Below are positions 21,421-32,473 of a DNA stretch of 64,000 bases, in pieces. A program made the translations under genes and the position numbers. The notes below the pieces were generated by a model. It was not told the origin of the DNA. It made no database searches and saw nothing but the letters and a program-made list of their open reading frames with translations. Within the stretch, counting starts at the first letter, position 1. The number at the start of each line of letters is the position of its first letter. Where the stretch lies: positions 5,943,416-6,007,415 of the forward strand of contig NC_081549.1 of the NCBI RefSeq assembly GCF_901000735.1, written 5' to 3'. The stretch is from Corylus avellana (Eukaryota > Streptophyta > Magnoliopsida > Fagales > Betulaceae).

Positions 21421-22327
21421 ACCATTTGAACACGACAATTTGACATGACCCCATTTTTTATTGATTGAATTCTAACGACCAATGATCAAAAAAGATTGTC
21501 CCACCTACTCATACAGGATACTTGCATCTAAACAATTATAAAGAACATAAATTAATAGACAAAGTTTTTTTAAAAAAAATTGAGTTGGAAAAATTTCTTT
21601 CAATCTAGTATAAAAGTGAAATGTGTCCATTTTTAATAACATTTGAGATGCACATCAGTTTTTAATAAAATTTATTCCAACTTTGTCACTGCTATTAAAA
21701 AAACATGTGTATCTCACATGTTCAAGGGACACATGTCACTTTTATAGACAAGGTTGAAGGAAATTCCTCCAATCCAGTTTGGAGGAAAACTTTGTCCTAA
21801 ATTAATAATCTATACTTCTCTAATGTAATCTACTTGGAAAAGCACATTGATAGCTAATGATACCGAATTTCGCTAGTCCAAATTGGGTTGTAGGTTAAGT
21901 GCCTATAAAACAAGAAGAGAACCATTGAAGTGGCACCGGTCATGGGCCAGCGAAGGAGTCTCTTACGATCAAGCTAGTATTTTTGCCTCAATTAGAGAAA
22001 AAAAAAATGTGGAGAGAATTCTTATGATAAATTAAGGGGACATGCATGAGTTTTTGAGAGAAGAGGTCTTCTTATTCTAGGCTCTCTAATCCTTTTCGGG
22101 CTTTTTGGGTTCTTGTGAGAATGATCCTTTAATTTGATTGGGCATTTGGCCTGGGGCCCTGGGCTAATGGCCGGGCGTTGGGAATGTTGTCTTTATTTCT
22201 ATGTGGGATTACCTATGGCCTAGAATTTTTAGGGCGCAGAGCTTCCCAACAATTAAAAACATCAATGGTATTAGAGTACTTTTGGTTTTTGAAAAAGGAA
22301 TGATATTCCCATTTAATCCAAGAGTTA
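21421..22327. other. Intergenic, no gene recognised
   Basis: 21590-21780 contains two related stretches on opposite strands, each around ACACATGT...CACTTTTAT and CAAATCTAGT/CCAATCCAGT, which suggests a small decayed foldback element. The remainder has no coding signal. A stretch at 22070-22200 (TTCTAGGCT...GGGCTTTTTGGG...GGGCATT) resembles 31110-31200 in the next intergenic gap. Confidence 0.4.
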
Positions 22328-23115
22328 TATTGGGGTTATCCCACATCGGTTGTGGAAGGGGCTGGTGGTCAGTTTATAAATGTGAGAGAAAGTCTCACCT
22401 CTAGAGCTAGCTTTTGGGGTTGAGATAGACCCAAGACCACCCAACACTGGTATCAGAGCTCAGGTTTACCAACAAGTCTCAGCTCAACAGTCTACGGGAG
22501 AAACAGGTTATCGCTGTTCTGACCCAAGGCCAGATGTGTGAGGGGGAAATTGTTGGGGTTATCTCACATCGGTTGTGGAAGGAGCTGGTGGCCAGTTTAT
22601 AAGTGTGAGGGATAGCCTCACTTATTGAGCTAGCTTTTGGGGTTGAGATAGACCCAAGACCACCCAACACTGACATCAGAGCCCAGATTTACCAACAAGT
22701 CTTGGCTCAACAGTCCACGGGAGAAACGGGTTGTCGCTGCTCCGACCCAAGGCCTGATGTGTGAGAGGGAGATTATTGGGGTTATCTCACATCGGTTGTG
22801 GGAGGGGCTGGTGGTCAGTTTCTAAGTATGAGTGAAAACCTCACCTCTTGAGCTAGCTTTTGGAGTTGAGATAAGCTCAAGACCACCCAATACTGGTATT
22901 AGAGTCCAAGTTTACCAACAAGTCTCGGCCCAACAGTCCATGGGAGAAACAGGTCGTCGCTTCTCCAACCCAAGGCCCGATGTGTGAGGAGGAGATTGTT
23001 GGGCTTATTCCACATCGGTTGTGGAAGGGACTGGTGGTCAATTTATAAGTGTGAGGGAAAGCCTCACCTCTTAAGCTAGCTTTTGGGGTTGAGATAGGCC
23101 CAAGACCACCCAACA
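22328..23115 (+). mobile_element. Tandem TRIM retroelement array (four LTRs, three interiors)
   Basis: Four 119-bp LTR-like repeats start at 22328, 22551, 22774 and 22997, an exact 223-bp period. Each begins T(G/A)TTGGG and ends ACCACCCAA(C/T)A. Each of the first three is followed by a primer-binding site or its decayed form (CTGGTATCAGAGC at 22447; CTGACATCAGAGC; CTGGTATTAGAGT) and a 104-bp interior ending in a purine tract (GTGTGAGGGGGAAAT). The flanks AGTTA (22323-22327) and AGTTG (23116-23120) look like a five-base target-site duplication with one mismatch. There is no coding capacity. The arrangement LTR-int-LTR-int-LTR-int-LTR is best explained by unequal recombination between LTRs of a TRIM element. 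Confidence 0.88.
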
Positions 23116-23570
23116 AGTTGTGGCTAAGTTCGCGAGTCAAACCATGTCTTTCATTCGCGAGCCTCAAGTTGGGCCGAGACTCTCAAGCTAGGTGCGTGGG
23201 TTACACCCGGCTTTCAATGACTAGCCTTTCAAAGGCTTTCTTCCTCGGGTTGGGGTGAGGCTAGGTTTGCTGGTTACGTTGTGGCTATCAATGGATAGCC
23301 TCGGGTTGGGTTGAGGTTAGGGTCGCGGGTTAGGTCGCGCCTTCCAAAGGCTGGCTTCGGCTTTGGCCGAGGCTAGAGGCGTAGGTTAGACTATGCCTTT
23401 CAAAAGCTAGCTCAAGTTGGGTCAAGGTGCACGGTTATGCCACATCTTTCAAGGGCTAGCCTCAAGTTAGGTCAAGGCCAGGTGCATGTTATGCCGCGTC
23501 TTTCAAGGGCTAGCCTCAAGTTAAGTCGAGGCTAGGTGCACAAGTTACGATGCACCTTGTTAGGTTTTGT
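23116..23570. repeat. Minisatellite with units of about 54 bp
   Basis: Roughly eight imperfect units carry CTTTCAAGGGCTAGCCTC, AAGTTGGGTCGAGGCTAGGT and a GGTTACGC-like end. The last full unit is 54 bases (TCTTTCAAGGG at 23445 and 23499). The units become more alike toward the right. The block is GC-richer than its surroundings and starts exactly where the TRIM array ends. Confidence 0.75.
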
Positions 23571-25329
23571 ATTGGCTCATTAATTTGATGTCTAAAACTT
23601 GTGTCAGCCTGTTTATTTGGGACACGGGTAGTTGTGTACTTAGGTTTAAAAAAATTATTGATTATTTATTATGTGCATGTAAATAGTCCATGAATTATAT
23701 TGAATATGGTTTATGGTGTGAGTAATGAGATTATCACTTAAAAGATCTTAAACCATAAACCTTGAAAATTCATAATCTTATGTTTAGAGTTAGTAATGGA
23801 ATTGGGCATTCCATTTGTGATAATATCATCGACTTTGTTATACTGCGGAATATTTTATGAAGAAATCAAAAGATAGTATTAAGAATTGTCTAATAAAAAA
23901 TAGAAACTAGAGTGCAATTACAATTGTTTAATGGAATCAATTGGAATTACATATATAGTAACTTATGACAGCTATGAGATGATAAGGGTCTCATGACTAT
24001 TTCAAGTTAATTTTTTTTTTTTTTTTCTTTCTTTCTTTAGGTCCCTCTCCGAGTTGATGTAAATTAAATACGTCAAGCTTTTATTTATTGGGTTACTTGT
24101 TTTAAGTCGTTAAAACATAAGCTAAAGAGACCGTGCATAATGATGCATGAATAGAAAACTAGGCTTGGGATTAAACCCAAGTCCAACGCCACATCATAGG
24201 CACTTGGGTTGGGGATTAATTCCCTAGGCCTGGTCGTGTCAATAGTGCAGTGTGGAAGCTAGGGTTTTCACAACCCTAGCCGTCCACTATGTAGTCTCCT
24301 AGTGGAGATTAAGTCCTACATTGCTTATTTATCCCATCTCTCTTAGTTTGCTAAGCTTATAAATAGAAGTGCATATATAGCTTGAAAACAATAGGAACAT
24401 AACTCTGTTGTTATTGTTTTTGAGCACTCTCAATAATAGATATTGTGAGAACAAGCTAAGACGAACAATTCTACTACAAGTTTTTCTTCTTGTTTTACGA
24501 TTAGCTTCTTAATCAAAATATTATTAGTGTCTTTTTTTGTTGTGATTAATGAACTATAATGTCTTTTTTTTTTTTTTTTTTTTAATGATGTTTCTGATGA
24601 TGTAAGGATGAATTTTGAAGTATCCATTTGCTTATAGCTAGCGTAATTAACATTTTGCTTAATGCATGTGTATTCTTCTATTAGCGAATGTATTAACAGG
24701 TTATAAAAATTTGGTTATAAAGAATTATTAGAGAAAATTTACTGGTGTTTGAATCAAACGCTAGAAAAATTTCCAAAATTTTCTGGCATATAATACAAAC
24801 GCCAATAAGTATTTTTTGGCGTTAAAATAAAATGCCAGAAAATTATGGAAATGTGTTTACCTTAAAACCCATAAAAATTAAGATAAAGATCCAACTCATA
24901 TTCGGTAATGATTTTAAAAATAACGTTAAGGGTATTTTTGTTTTTTCACTTTTTGAGAGAACAAAAATACTCTCCACTAAAACTAACTGAAGAGAATTAT
25001 AATTCACGCCCAACACAGCGCCCGACACAGGAGCTCAGCTCTTCTGATACACTAATAAATAAATGCCAATAAATATTTCTTACATTTATACACGAATTTC
25101 ATATTCAATTGCTATAATATACGTTTTTTTTTTAATTAAAAAAAAAAAAAAAAAAAAAAGAGAAAGAAAACCTTGGGAGCTTGTGTACAAGGTGGAAATT
25201 ATACTGCACCTAGAGTTGAACTATTTGGTGCGATCACAATCTTCAACTTAACGCTAACAGTATTAAACAATATTCTCACCATCTACTAAATAATAAAAAC
25301 AATATCATACATACTTCGATCGGAATTAC
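23571..25329. other. Intergenic; probable decayed LTR and simple repeats
   Basis: 24170-24470 has LTR-like composition (TATAAATAGAAG near 24358, then GAGCACTCTCAATAATAG), but no matching second end was found. A poly-T run lies at 24565-24583 and an A-rich tract at 25133-25165. The final 160 bases resemble the 3' flanks of the other receptor kinase genes. No gene is evident. Confidence 0.4.
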
Positions 25330-27321
25330 TCATCTCCCGGCGAGTGCTGTGAACGGAGTGAGTTGACTTTTAATAAAAGCGTTGTCCGTGTCTTCTTTGA
25401 ATGACGGAGGCATGGCCGGCCACACAAAATCAGGTCTCTCTGCGGCCAACAGCGGCGGAGGCGCCTCCCCTGTAAGCACTTGCAAAACTGTTCTCATGGA
25501 GGGTCTTTGGTGTGGATTTGGGTGGCAGCAGGCCAACCCCAAAACAAGCATTCCAGCCATTTCGTCCTCATCGAACTCCCCTGCCAATTTGGAGTCAACT
25601 GCATCAACGATCCTCTCCTCCCTACGAAGCTCCCACAACCAATACACAATCCCGTTGTTGTAGTCGTTATGCTCACTCTGATTTCCAGGCTTCCTCCCGC
25701 ATAAAACTTCCAACACGAGAACACCAAACGCATAAACATCTGTTTCAACGGTTGCCCTGCCAACAAGAAAAGTCTCTGGCGCCATATAGCCGGGCGTTCC
25801 GGCAATCGTTTTTGTTGAGTGGTGGGTTACGTCGCTTTGCTGAATGGTACGAGCCAATCCGAAATCTCCCAGCCTTGCGCTGAAGTCCGAGTCCAACATG
25901 ATGTTGCTGGCTTTTATGTCGCGATGAAGCACCCTCTTTTCACACCCATTATGGAGATAATCTAGCGCCAGAGCCACCCCATGAATTATGGTGCGCCTTT
26001 TTTCCCAGCTGAGCGGTGGTTGCTGCAAGCCTAGTTTTTCATCGCCAAATATGAACTTATCGAGGCTGCTATTCGGCATGTACTCGTACACAATAAGGAG
26101 CTCGCCCTTTTCATAGCACCATCCAATCAATTTGACAAGATTTTTGTGGCGGAGGCTGCCGATTGTTGTGACTTCTGCCACAAATTCTTGCTTGCCTTGA
26201 CGTGAATCCTTTGAGACTCTCTTGACAGCTACCTCCTTATTTGCCAACAATCCCTTGTAGACCGTTCCAAAGCCGCCTTGTCCGAGCTTGTTTCTGGGGT
26301 TGAAGTTGCCTGTCGCTTTTCTCAGCTCTCTCAATTTGAAGTTGAGTGGAGCCATAGAAGACCCTCGAATCTGGTCTTCTATCATTGGATATGCATCTTC
26401 TGGCCGCTCTCTGTGTTTTCTTTCCCAATACATGTAAAAAACAACCCCGCTAATTAACACAATTACCACCGCTGGAACAGTGATCCACACCCATAAAAGC
26501 TCTGCATCTTCACCAATATCGTCACCCACGAATTCCCATGAGTTTATGATGTTTTGTTGGAGGTAATTGCTTGTTGAAGCAGAGAACCCCACGAAAACCT
26601 TCTCTGGAAGACGGTCAGAGAGATTAAGCGGCAGAGACATGATCACTGGCATGTACTCCCCTGTTCCATTACTCATCACGAGTACAGAGACAGTATTATT
26701 TTTGCCATCAAACACAACCCTTACAGATGTTTGATTCCCTGCAGTAAGATTGACCCCATAGCCACCTAAAGACACCTGTTTGATTGAAATGATGCTATTT
26801 ACATCCAACCCAACATGGTTACCATCGAGATCTTCAGGATAGCTCTTTCTCGTGTCAAACTCTACGGCCACCACATTAGCTTGAGAGGATCCATTTGTAG
26901 CCGCGTTTAAAATCCCAAGCCATTGGCCATAGCTGCTCTCTGGAAGAGCTGCATCTGCAGCTAATATGAAGGCCAAGCCTTCGCCGACTGGAGTATTTGG
27001 GTCTAAGGGAGTGATAGTAAATACAAAGGTGGTATTGAAAGACGCTGCGACGCCTTTGCTCTTGCTCCACAATCTGAATTGCTTCTTGTAAAAGGTGCGT
27101 CCGGATTGATTTATGGTATAGCTTTTTGTATTCACATCGGGTGTAACTTGGATAGCTGCCCCAGAAATGCGTGAATTTGGACTAAACATAAGGAGATCAA
27201 CTGGATTTTGATCAGTGAAGTTTGGAAAATTAAAACTAAAGCACCCAACTTGAGTAAGAATTCCACCACCCAAGAGGAGTAGTGCTAGAAAAAGGGACTC
27301 AAATGCCCGAGAAAAGCTCAT
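25330..27321 (-). CDS. L-type lectin receptor kinase (S.5-like), gene 2 of 3
   Basis: Intronless, 663 codons from the conserved Met at 27321; an in-frame ATG 32 codons upstream (27417) would bury the signal peptide and is rejected. Order: signal peptide 1-27, legume-lectin domain about 28-266 (VAVEFDT 151-157, NHVGLDVNS 168-176), transmembrane helix about 275-297, kinase with GQGGFGTV 347-354, Lys367, HRD 466-468, Asn473, DFG 486-488 and APE 514-516. All catalytic residues are present. The kinase half is nearly identical to gene 1, while the lectin half differs at many positions. The expected role is a plasma-membrane receptor that senses an extracellular ligand and signals by phosphorylation; S-group lectin kinases are linked to pollen and defence, but no ligand can be inferred here. 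Confidence 0.93.
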   Translation of the reverse strand: MSFSRAFESLFLALLLLGGGILTQVGCFSFNFPNFTDQNPVDLLMFSPNSRISGAAIQVTPDVNTKSYTINQSGRTFYKKQFRLWSKSKGVAASFNTTFVFTITPLDPNTPVGEGLAFILAADAALPESSYGQWLGILNAATNGSSQANVVAVEFDTRKSYPEDLDGNHVGLDVNSIISIKQVSLGGYGVNLTAGNQTSVRVVFDGKNNTVSVLVMSNGTGEYMPVIMSLPLNLSDRLPEKVFVGFSASTSNYLQQNIINSWEFVGDDIGEDAELLWVWITVPAVVIVLISGVVFYMYWERKHRERPEDAYPMIEDQIRGSSMAPLNFKLRELRKATGNFNPRNKLGQGGFGTVYKGLLANKEVAVKRVSKDSRQGKQEFVAEVTTIGSLRHKNLVKLIGWCYEKGELLIVYEYMPNSSLDKFIFGDEKLGLQQPPLSWEKRRTIIHGVALALDYLHNGCEKRVLHRDIKASNIMLDSDFSARLGDFGLARTIQQSDVTHHSTKTIAGTPGYMAPETFLVGRATVETDVYAFGVLVLEVLCGRKPGNQSEHNDYNNGIVYWLWELRREERIVDAVDSKLAGEFDEDEMAGMLVLGLACCHPNPHQRPSMRTVLQVLTGEAPPPLLAAERPDFVWPAMPPSFKEDTDNAFIKSQLTPFTALAGR

Positions 27322-27404
27322 TCCGCCTTTGGAAAGGTTGCAGGATTGCAGTATCTGGCAAAGGCAAGAAGAAGGAAAGCCAAGTTTCAGATTTGTATGG
27401 AAGG

Positions 27405-27412
27405 CATATATT
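27405..27412 (-). promoter_or_regulatory. Conserved TATA box of receptor kinase gene 2
   Basis: Minus-strand AATATATG, 84 bases before the chosen ATG, in the same context as at gene 1. The next conserved stretch upstream (GGTATATACTATTTTAATTTTGG, about 27480-27500) also has counterparts at 20650 and 34655. Confidence 0.55.
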
Positions 27413-27724
27413 GTCATTGGAAATACCGAAATTAAATAAAGTTATAGACTTGTATCAGGAAAATTTCCTTGTGCTTTCTGGTATATACTATTTTAATTTT
27501 GGTCAAGGGTTGAATATCATGTATACTCAAACGCCAATGATTCTCTAGAATGTATTTTTTTAATTTTTCATCTTTTGTGTTGGGGATGGAGAATGGGTAA
27601 AATTGATTGGTTTTGACATGGAGTTAAAAAAAAAAAACATCATATGCGATGGGAGAAATGGTTTGGTAAAGGTTTTGGAGGTGGGTTTTTTTTTTTAACA
27701 GTCGTAGAAAGATTTACGTTATAT

Positions 27725-29912
27725 AAGATAGAAAAAAGTTTTGAATTTTTTGTACGAAAAAAAAGTGAAAAAAATTTTATTTTGTAGTGATTTTGTTTTG
27801 ACTAGTAATAAAAAGTTATTAATGTAATATAAAAAGTAAAAATAGACAAACTGGCCATATTTCTAGGAAGAATTTGGTTCTTTGTTTTCAACATATGTGA
27901 AATTTTTCATTCAACTATCAACAAGGCAGTATGAATAATTACAAAGACCAGAAATTAATCATCTATTTCGATAGGAAGCTACGTGGAAAAGCAGATGCAT
28001 TGATGGCAAATGGTCATCAAATTGTAAAGGAGTATGAGTGAGATGCCAGGAAGAAAAGTCCAATTCCTAAATGTGAGGGGAAACAAAAGAAAGAAATTCC
28101 AAGAAATTACGCATGACACATTAAGGTCAATGCTTGCCAAGTGTTCTGCTAATTAAGCAATCAGATCCAACGGTAATTGGACTTCTTACCACAATCACCA
28201 TGACTTTTTAGGAAGCTACTATTGCTGTTTTGGATGCTTCTGAATATCATTATCCTATCACCATCTTAACCAATTTTATTAACTTGCTTTCTTCACCATT
28301 TGAAACATGAACCCCCTTTTTGAATTGATTGAATTTCTTTCTAACCAATGATAAAAAGAAAGAAAGAAAAACATTGTTGAATTTTCTATGTGGGGGTCAA
28401 AACTCAAAAGGAATTGTCCGGAGGGGATAAAATTTAGTTTTGGAGGGACGCTTCATATGAAATTGGCTTTATACAAAATTATCTTTCGTTATAAAAGGTT
28501 TAAAAAATTTCACCTCTAAGTGGATAGTTTTTACTAGAATAATGATACTCTTTACACATATTTATTATACTTATTTCACACTCGTTGATCAACATGTTTT
28601 AAGTAACTGACATAAGAAACTACTTAATACACGTCATGTCAGAATAAATGTGATAAATGAGTGTAAATGGTAGCGTTACTCTTTCTATTATCATGTACCT
28701 AAAATTACATAATAAATTGTGTATTATTAAGCAAATTTATGTAGTTACTGTAAAACATATAGTGCCTCGATTGTAGGCTTGTATTATTAGATATCATTGA
28801 TTCAATGCATCTACAATTTTTTTCTAGAAATAAGTTTTGAATTTTTTTTTTTTGTATAAAAAAATAAAAATATTTCGTTTTGTAGTGATTTTGTTTTGAA
28901 TAATAATAAAAAGTTATTGATGTAATATAAAAAGTATAAATATTGAAGAGTTGGAAAAAAAAAAATTGTACTTTCCCCGGTCCATTGGGAAACGGGGCCT
29001 TAGTTCCAGGAGGAATAAATTTGGTTCTTTATTTTCAGCATATGTGAAATTTTTCATTCAACTATCAACAAGGCAGTGTAAATAATTACGAAGACCAGAA
29101 ATGAATCATCTATTTTGATTTGGTGATCGATAATTCTCTTAAGGAAGCTACATGGAAAAACACATTGATAGTCATCAAATTGCAAAGGAATATGAGTGAT
29201 ATGCCCCAGGAAGAATAGTTTAATTCCCACATGCGAGGGAAAACAAAAGAAGGAAATTCCAAGAAAGTACGCATGCAACAAGGTCAATGCTTGCCAATTG
29301 TCATCTGTATAATTAAGCAATCATATCCAACGGTAATTGGACTTTTTACCACAATCACCATGACTTTTTAGGAAGCTACTATTGCTGCTTTGGATGCTTC
29401 TGAATAACATTATTCTATCACCATCTTAACCAACTTGATTGAATTTCTTTCTAACTAATGATTAAAAAAAAAAAACAACATTGTAAAATTTTCTATGTGG
29501 GGGTCAAAACTCAATAGGAATTATCGTAGTTTTGGAGGGCTGCTTCATATGAAATTGGCTTTACTTTATACAAAATTATCTTTCATTATAGAAGGTTTCA
29601 AAAATTTCACCCTTAACTAGATAGTTTCTGTTAGAATAATGCTACTTTTTACACGTATTTATTATACTTATTTCACATTAGTTGACCTGGCGTGTTTTAA
29701 GTAACTGACGTGTTTAATCACTTAAAACATGTCACATTAGAATAAATATGATAAATGAGTGTGAACGGTAGTATTACTCTTTCTATTATTTGCATGTACC
29801 TAGAATTACATAATAAATTGTGTATTATTAAGCCAGTTTATGTAGTTATTGTAAAACATAAAGTGCCTCGATTGTAGTATTAGATATTATTGATTCAATG
29901 CATCTTATATGT
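27725..29912. repeat. Direct tandem duplication of a 1.1-kb upstream segment
   Basis: Unit A (about 27725-28820) and unit B (about 28825-29912) share landmarks in order: TTTTGTAGTGATTTTGTTTTGA (27782, 28879), GTGAAATTTTTCATTCAACT (27897, 29046), CACCATGACTTTTTAGGAAGC (28197, 29357) and AATAAATTGTGTATTATTAAG (28711, 29811). Both contain the receptor-kinase upstream block. There is no gene in either. Confidence 0.85.
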
Positions 29913-30436
29913 CATTTCATATTGGAAAGAGAAACGTTACCGTTCTTCGGGCGTTCTCCTTATCCTACGTGAATATTGTTTTCTAAAATAAATATGAAAA
30001 ACCGGTAGGATTTCTCTATTGGAAAAACAAGATGGATCAAAATTAAGACTCTAGCGAAATTGCTTGCCATTGATAGATCAACACCAAGTTTGTTATTCAT
30101 TTATTTTATTGAAGTGACAATTTTGTTGTATGATATAATAAAGGGATTATAGTTCACCATCTAATACTTAAAACTTCTATGTCCTTGTGATTATAGTCCC
30201 CCATCTAATACTTAAAACTTCAAGACCATTCACACTTGATGCATTTAAGAGTGACGGCTATGTTGTGATATATAAGTGATCATTTTCTAGTTGACCGTAT
30301 TCGCTTTCTAGTAAGGAGGTTCTGTTTCGACTTATTTTCTTGGTAAATAATTACACGAAGTTGGGTCGGGTACTCATGCTAGGGGCAGAGCCTTCGACGG
30401 TCAAGTTTAAAGAAAGAAAAAAGAATGTATAAAATT
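29913..30436. other. Intergenic, no gene recognised
   Basis: A short direct repeat around CATCTAATACTTAAAACTTC occurs at 30160-30179 and 30203-30222. Nothing else structured is seen. Confidence 0.5.
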
Positions 30437-30444
30437 CTCCTGTG

Positions 30445-30918
30445 TAGGGGTGTCAAAAATTACCGAGAAACCGGAATCGGGAAATCGAGAAATTGGGAAA
30501 CCGAAAAATTGGGGAGCCGGTTTCGATTCTAGTTGCAAAAAACCAAAAACCAAGGACCCCGATTCCAGTCCCAATTTTTGACACCCAGTTATAACCGGGA
30601 AATCGAAACCGGGTGTATATATATATATATATATATATTAAACCGGTTAAAAAAAAAAAATTCTTAAAAAACCGGTTACTGGATTGGGTATGAACCGGAA
30701 CTGGCCGGTAACTGGTACCCAGTTCCCGATTCCAATTGCCTAAAACCAAGAATATTAAACCGGTTAAAAAAATAATAATTTTCTTAAAAAATCGATTACC
30801 GAACTGGATACGAACTGGAACCGGGAACTCGGTTTCAGTTGCCCAAAACCAAGAACCGAGGTACCCCAGTTCAGATTTCCGATTTTGGCCAAAAACCAAA
30901 AACCGGTTGACACCCCTA
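30445..30918. mobile_element. hAT-type MITE with perfect 8-bp target-site duplication
   Basis: It starts TAGGGGTGTCAA and ends TTGACACCCCTA. The perfect octamer CTCCTGTG flanks it at 30437-30444 and 30919-30926. The 474-bp body is almost entirely degenerate AACCGG/CCGGTT and AAACCAAGAAC motifs, with a (TA)n tract at about 30617-30638 and two related copies of a 115-bp stretch (TTAAACCGGTTAAAAAA at about 30638 and 30756). No real ORF. The perfect duplication points to fairly recent insertion. Confidence 0.88.
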
Positions 30919-30926
30919 CTCCTGTG

Positions 30927-31357
30927 AAAGGAGACTTGCCTGAGTTCGGACATAAATTCATATAAACCAATTTAATAAATTAACATGTGTCTCTTAACAT
31001 GTCATAAACACATTTTTTTTAATAGTTATGAAACACATGTCACTTTATTAAATGGGTTTGTATGAATTAGACGTAGCAAATTTCTATCCTTGAGTTTCTG
31101 CACGGAGGTGTCCTATTTTTTCTAGGCTTTATGGGCTTTTTATTAAAGTGGGCCTATAATTAATTTGACTAGGCATTAGACTTTGGGCCTTGGCTTATTT
31201 TCCATGAAATTGTAAAGGAGTATGACTATTATGCTAGGAAGAAAAGTTCCTATCTTATCCTTGACGTTCTACTTATCCTTCAAAGTTACAGATGGGTTGA
31301 CAAAAAAGAAGTTAGCATTTTTTTTTGGGCATTCAAAGATTATTTTAGCAAAAGATG

Positions 31358-31398
<41 letters not shown>

Positions 31399-32473
31399 AG
31401 CTATAAAAAAATAGATAGTTCGTATAATGCTCAGTAAATTTGTTGAGTTTCGTAGCTCTACAACGCATTAAAAAAAAAAAAAAAACTAATAATTAGTTTG
31501 ATTATTTCTCCTCTTTAAGAATAGTGAAAGTGTATAAAGAAATAATACTTCAATTGGAATAATGAAAGTGTATAGAGCTATACTTTAATGAGCATCTCCA
31601 ATAGTAGTGGCTATTTTGGCCATTCAAAATGCACAATTTTTTTCATTTTAGTTATTAATTTTTCAATACAAACTTCAAAAAATTATCTATTTAAATATTT
31701 ACTTTTGAAAAAATATTATTTTTATTGAAAAGAGGGAGATGGAATGGAGAAAGAAAATAACAAAAAAATTGCTTCAATGTGCTATTGTAACATTACTTTA
31801 TATGAACCATGCTAGGAGGAGGGAATAATTTCGTTTCTTCGTTCTTCCCTCAACTCCTTCTATTTTTCTGAATAATACAATGGTGAGTCCGGTGATGCTC
31901 AGCTCTACAGAGGTTTCTATTTGTCTTCTCTCTATATTTACTTTCATACTTTCATTGGTAATCTACATAGAAAAGTTTTTTATGCTTTTGTGGGTTTCAA
32001 TTTCCTTTAGTAGTTTTCTAAGGTTTTGTTTATGCTAAACTTTTAAAGTAGTTATCCTAGATCTCTAGTCTGTCATTCATTTTCTCTTTAGTTCATTTAT
32101 GAAAGCAAAATCATTGACCAATGACCGATGAATTATTAGACATATGAAAAAATTTGTCATCAATGGTAGAGGTAATGAAAGTGATTGCGTTCGAAAATAC
32201 GCTTGTAGCATAAATGAAAAAACAAAAAAAACACTATCTAATTGAGAAAATTTTGATGGATTGGGTAGTGGCCATGGAAGTGATTCGTCAAAATATGTTG
32301 TAGATTTAGAAACTAATTAGGACAGTGACATTCGAAAAGTTAAACAAAGTATATATCGAATTTGAATTGAAGAAATTTTTCCTATATGAAACGAAGAAAA
32401 AACATTGTTTAAAAAAAAAAAAAAAAAGTGGGACATTGTGTACAAGGTGGAAATTCGTAGTGATAGGCATGAC
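30927..32473. other. Intergenic, includes an (AT)n microsatellite
   Basis: (AT)n covers about 31361-31395. At 31585-31610 the GAGCATCTCCAATAGT motif is typical of one end of common plant MITEs, but a matching second end was not found. 32430-32460 resembles the 3' flanks of the other receptor kinases. No gene is supported. Confidence 0.5.

Noticed and set aside
27322..27417. N-terminal extension of receptor kinase gene 2 from an upstream in-frame ATG
   Set aside because: Not conserved in genes 1 or 3, and it would place the signal peptide internally; it lies almost at the conserved TATA box.
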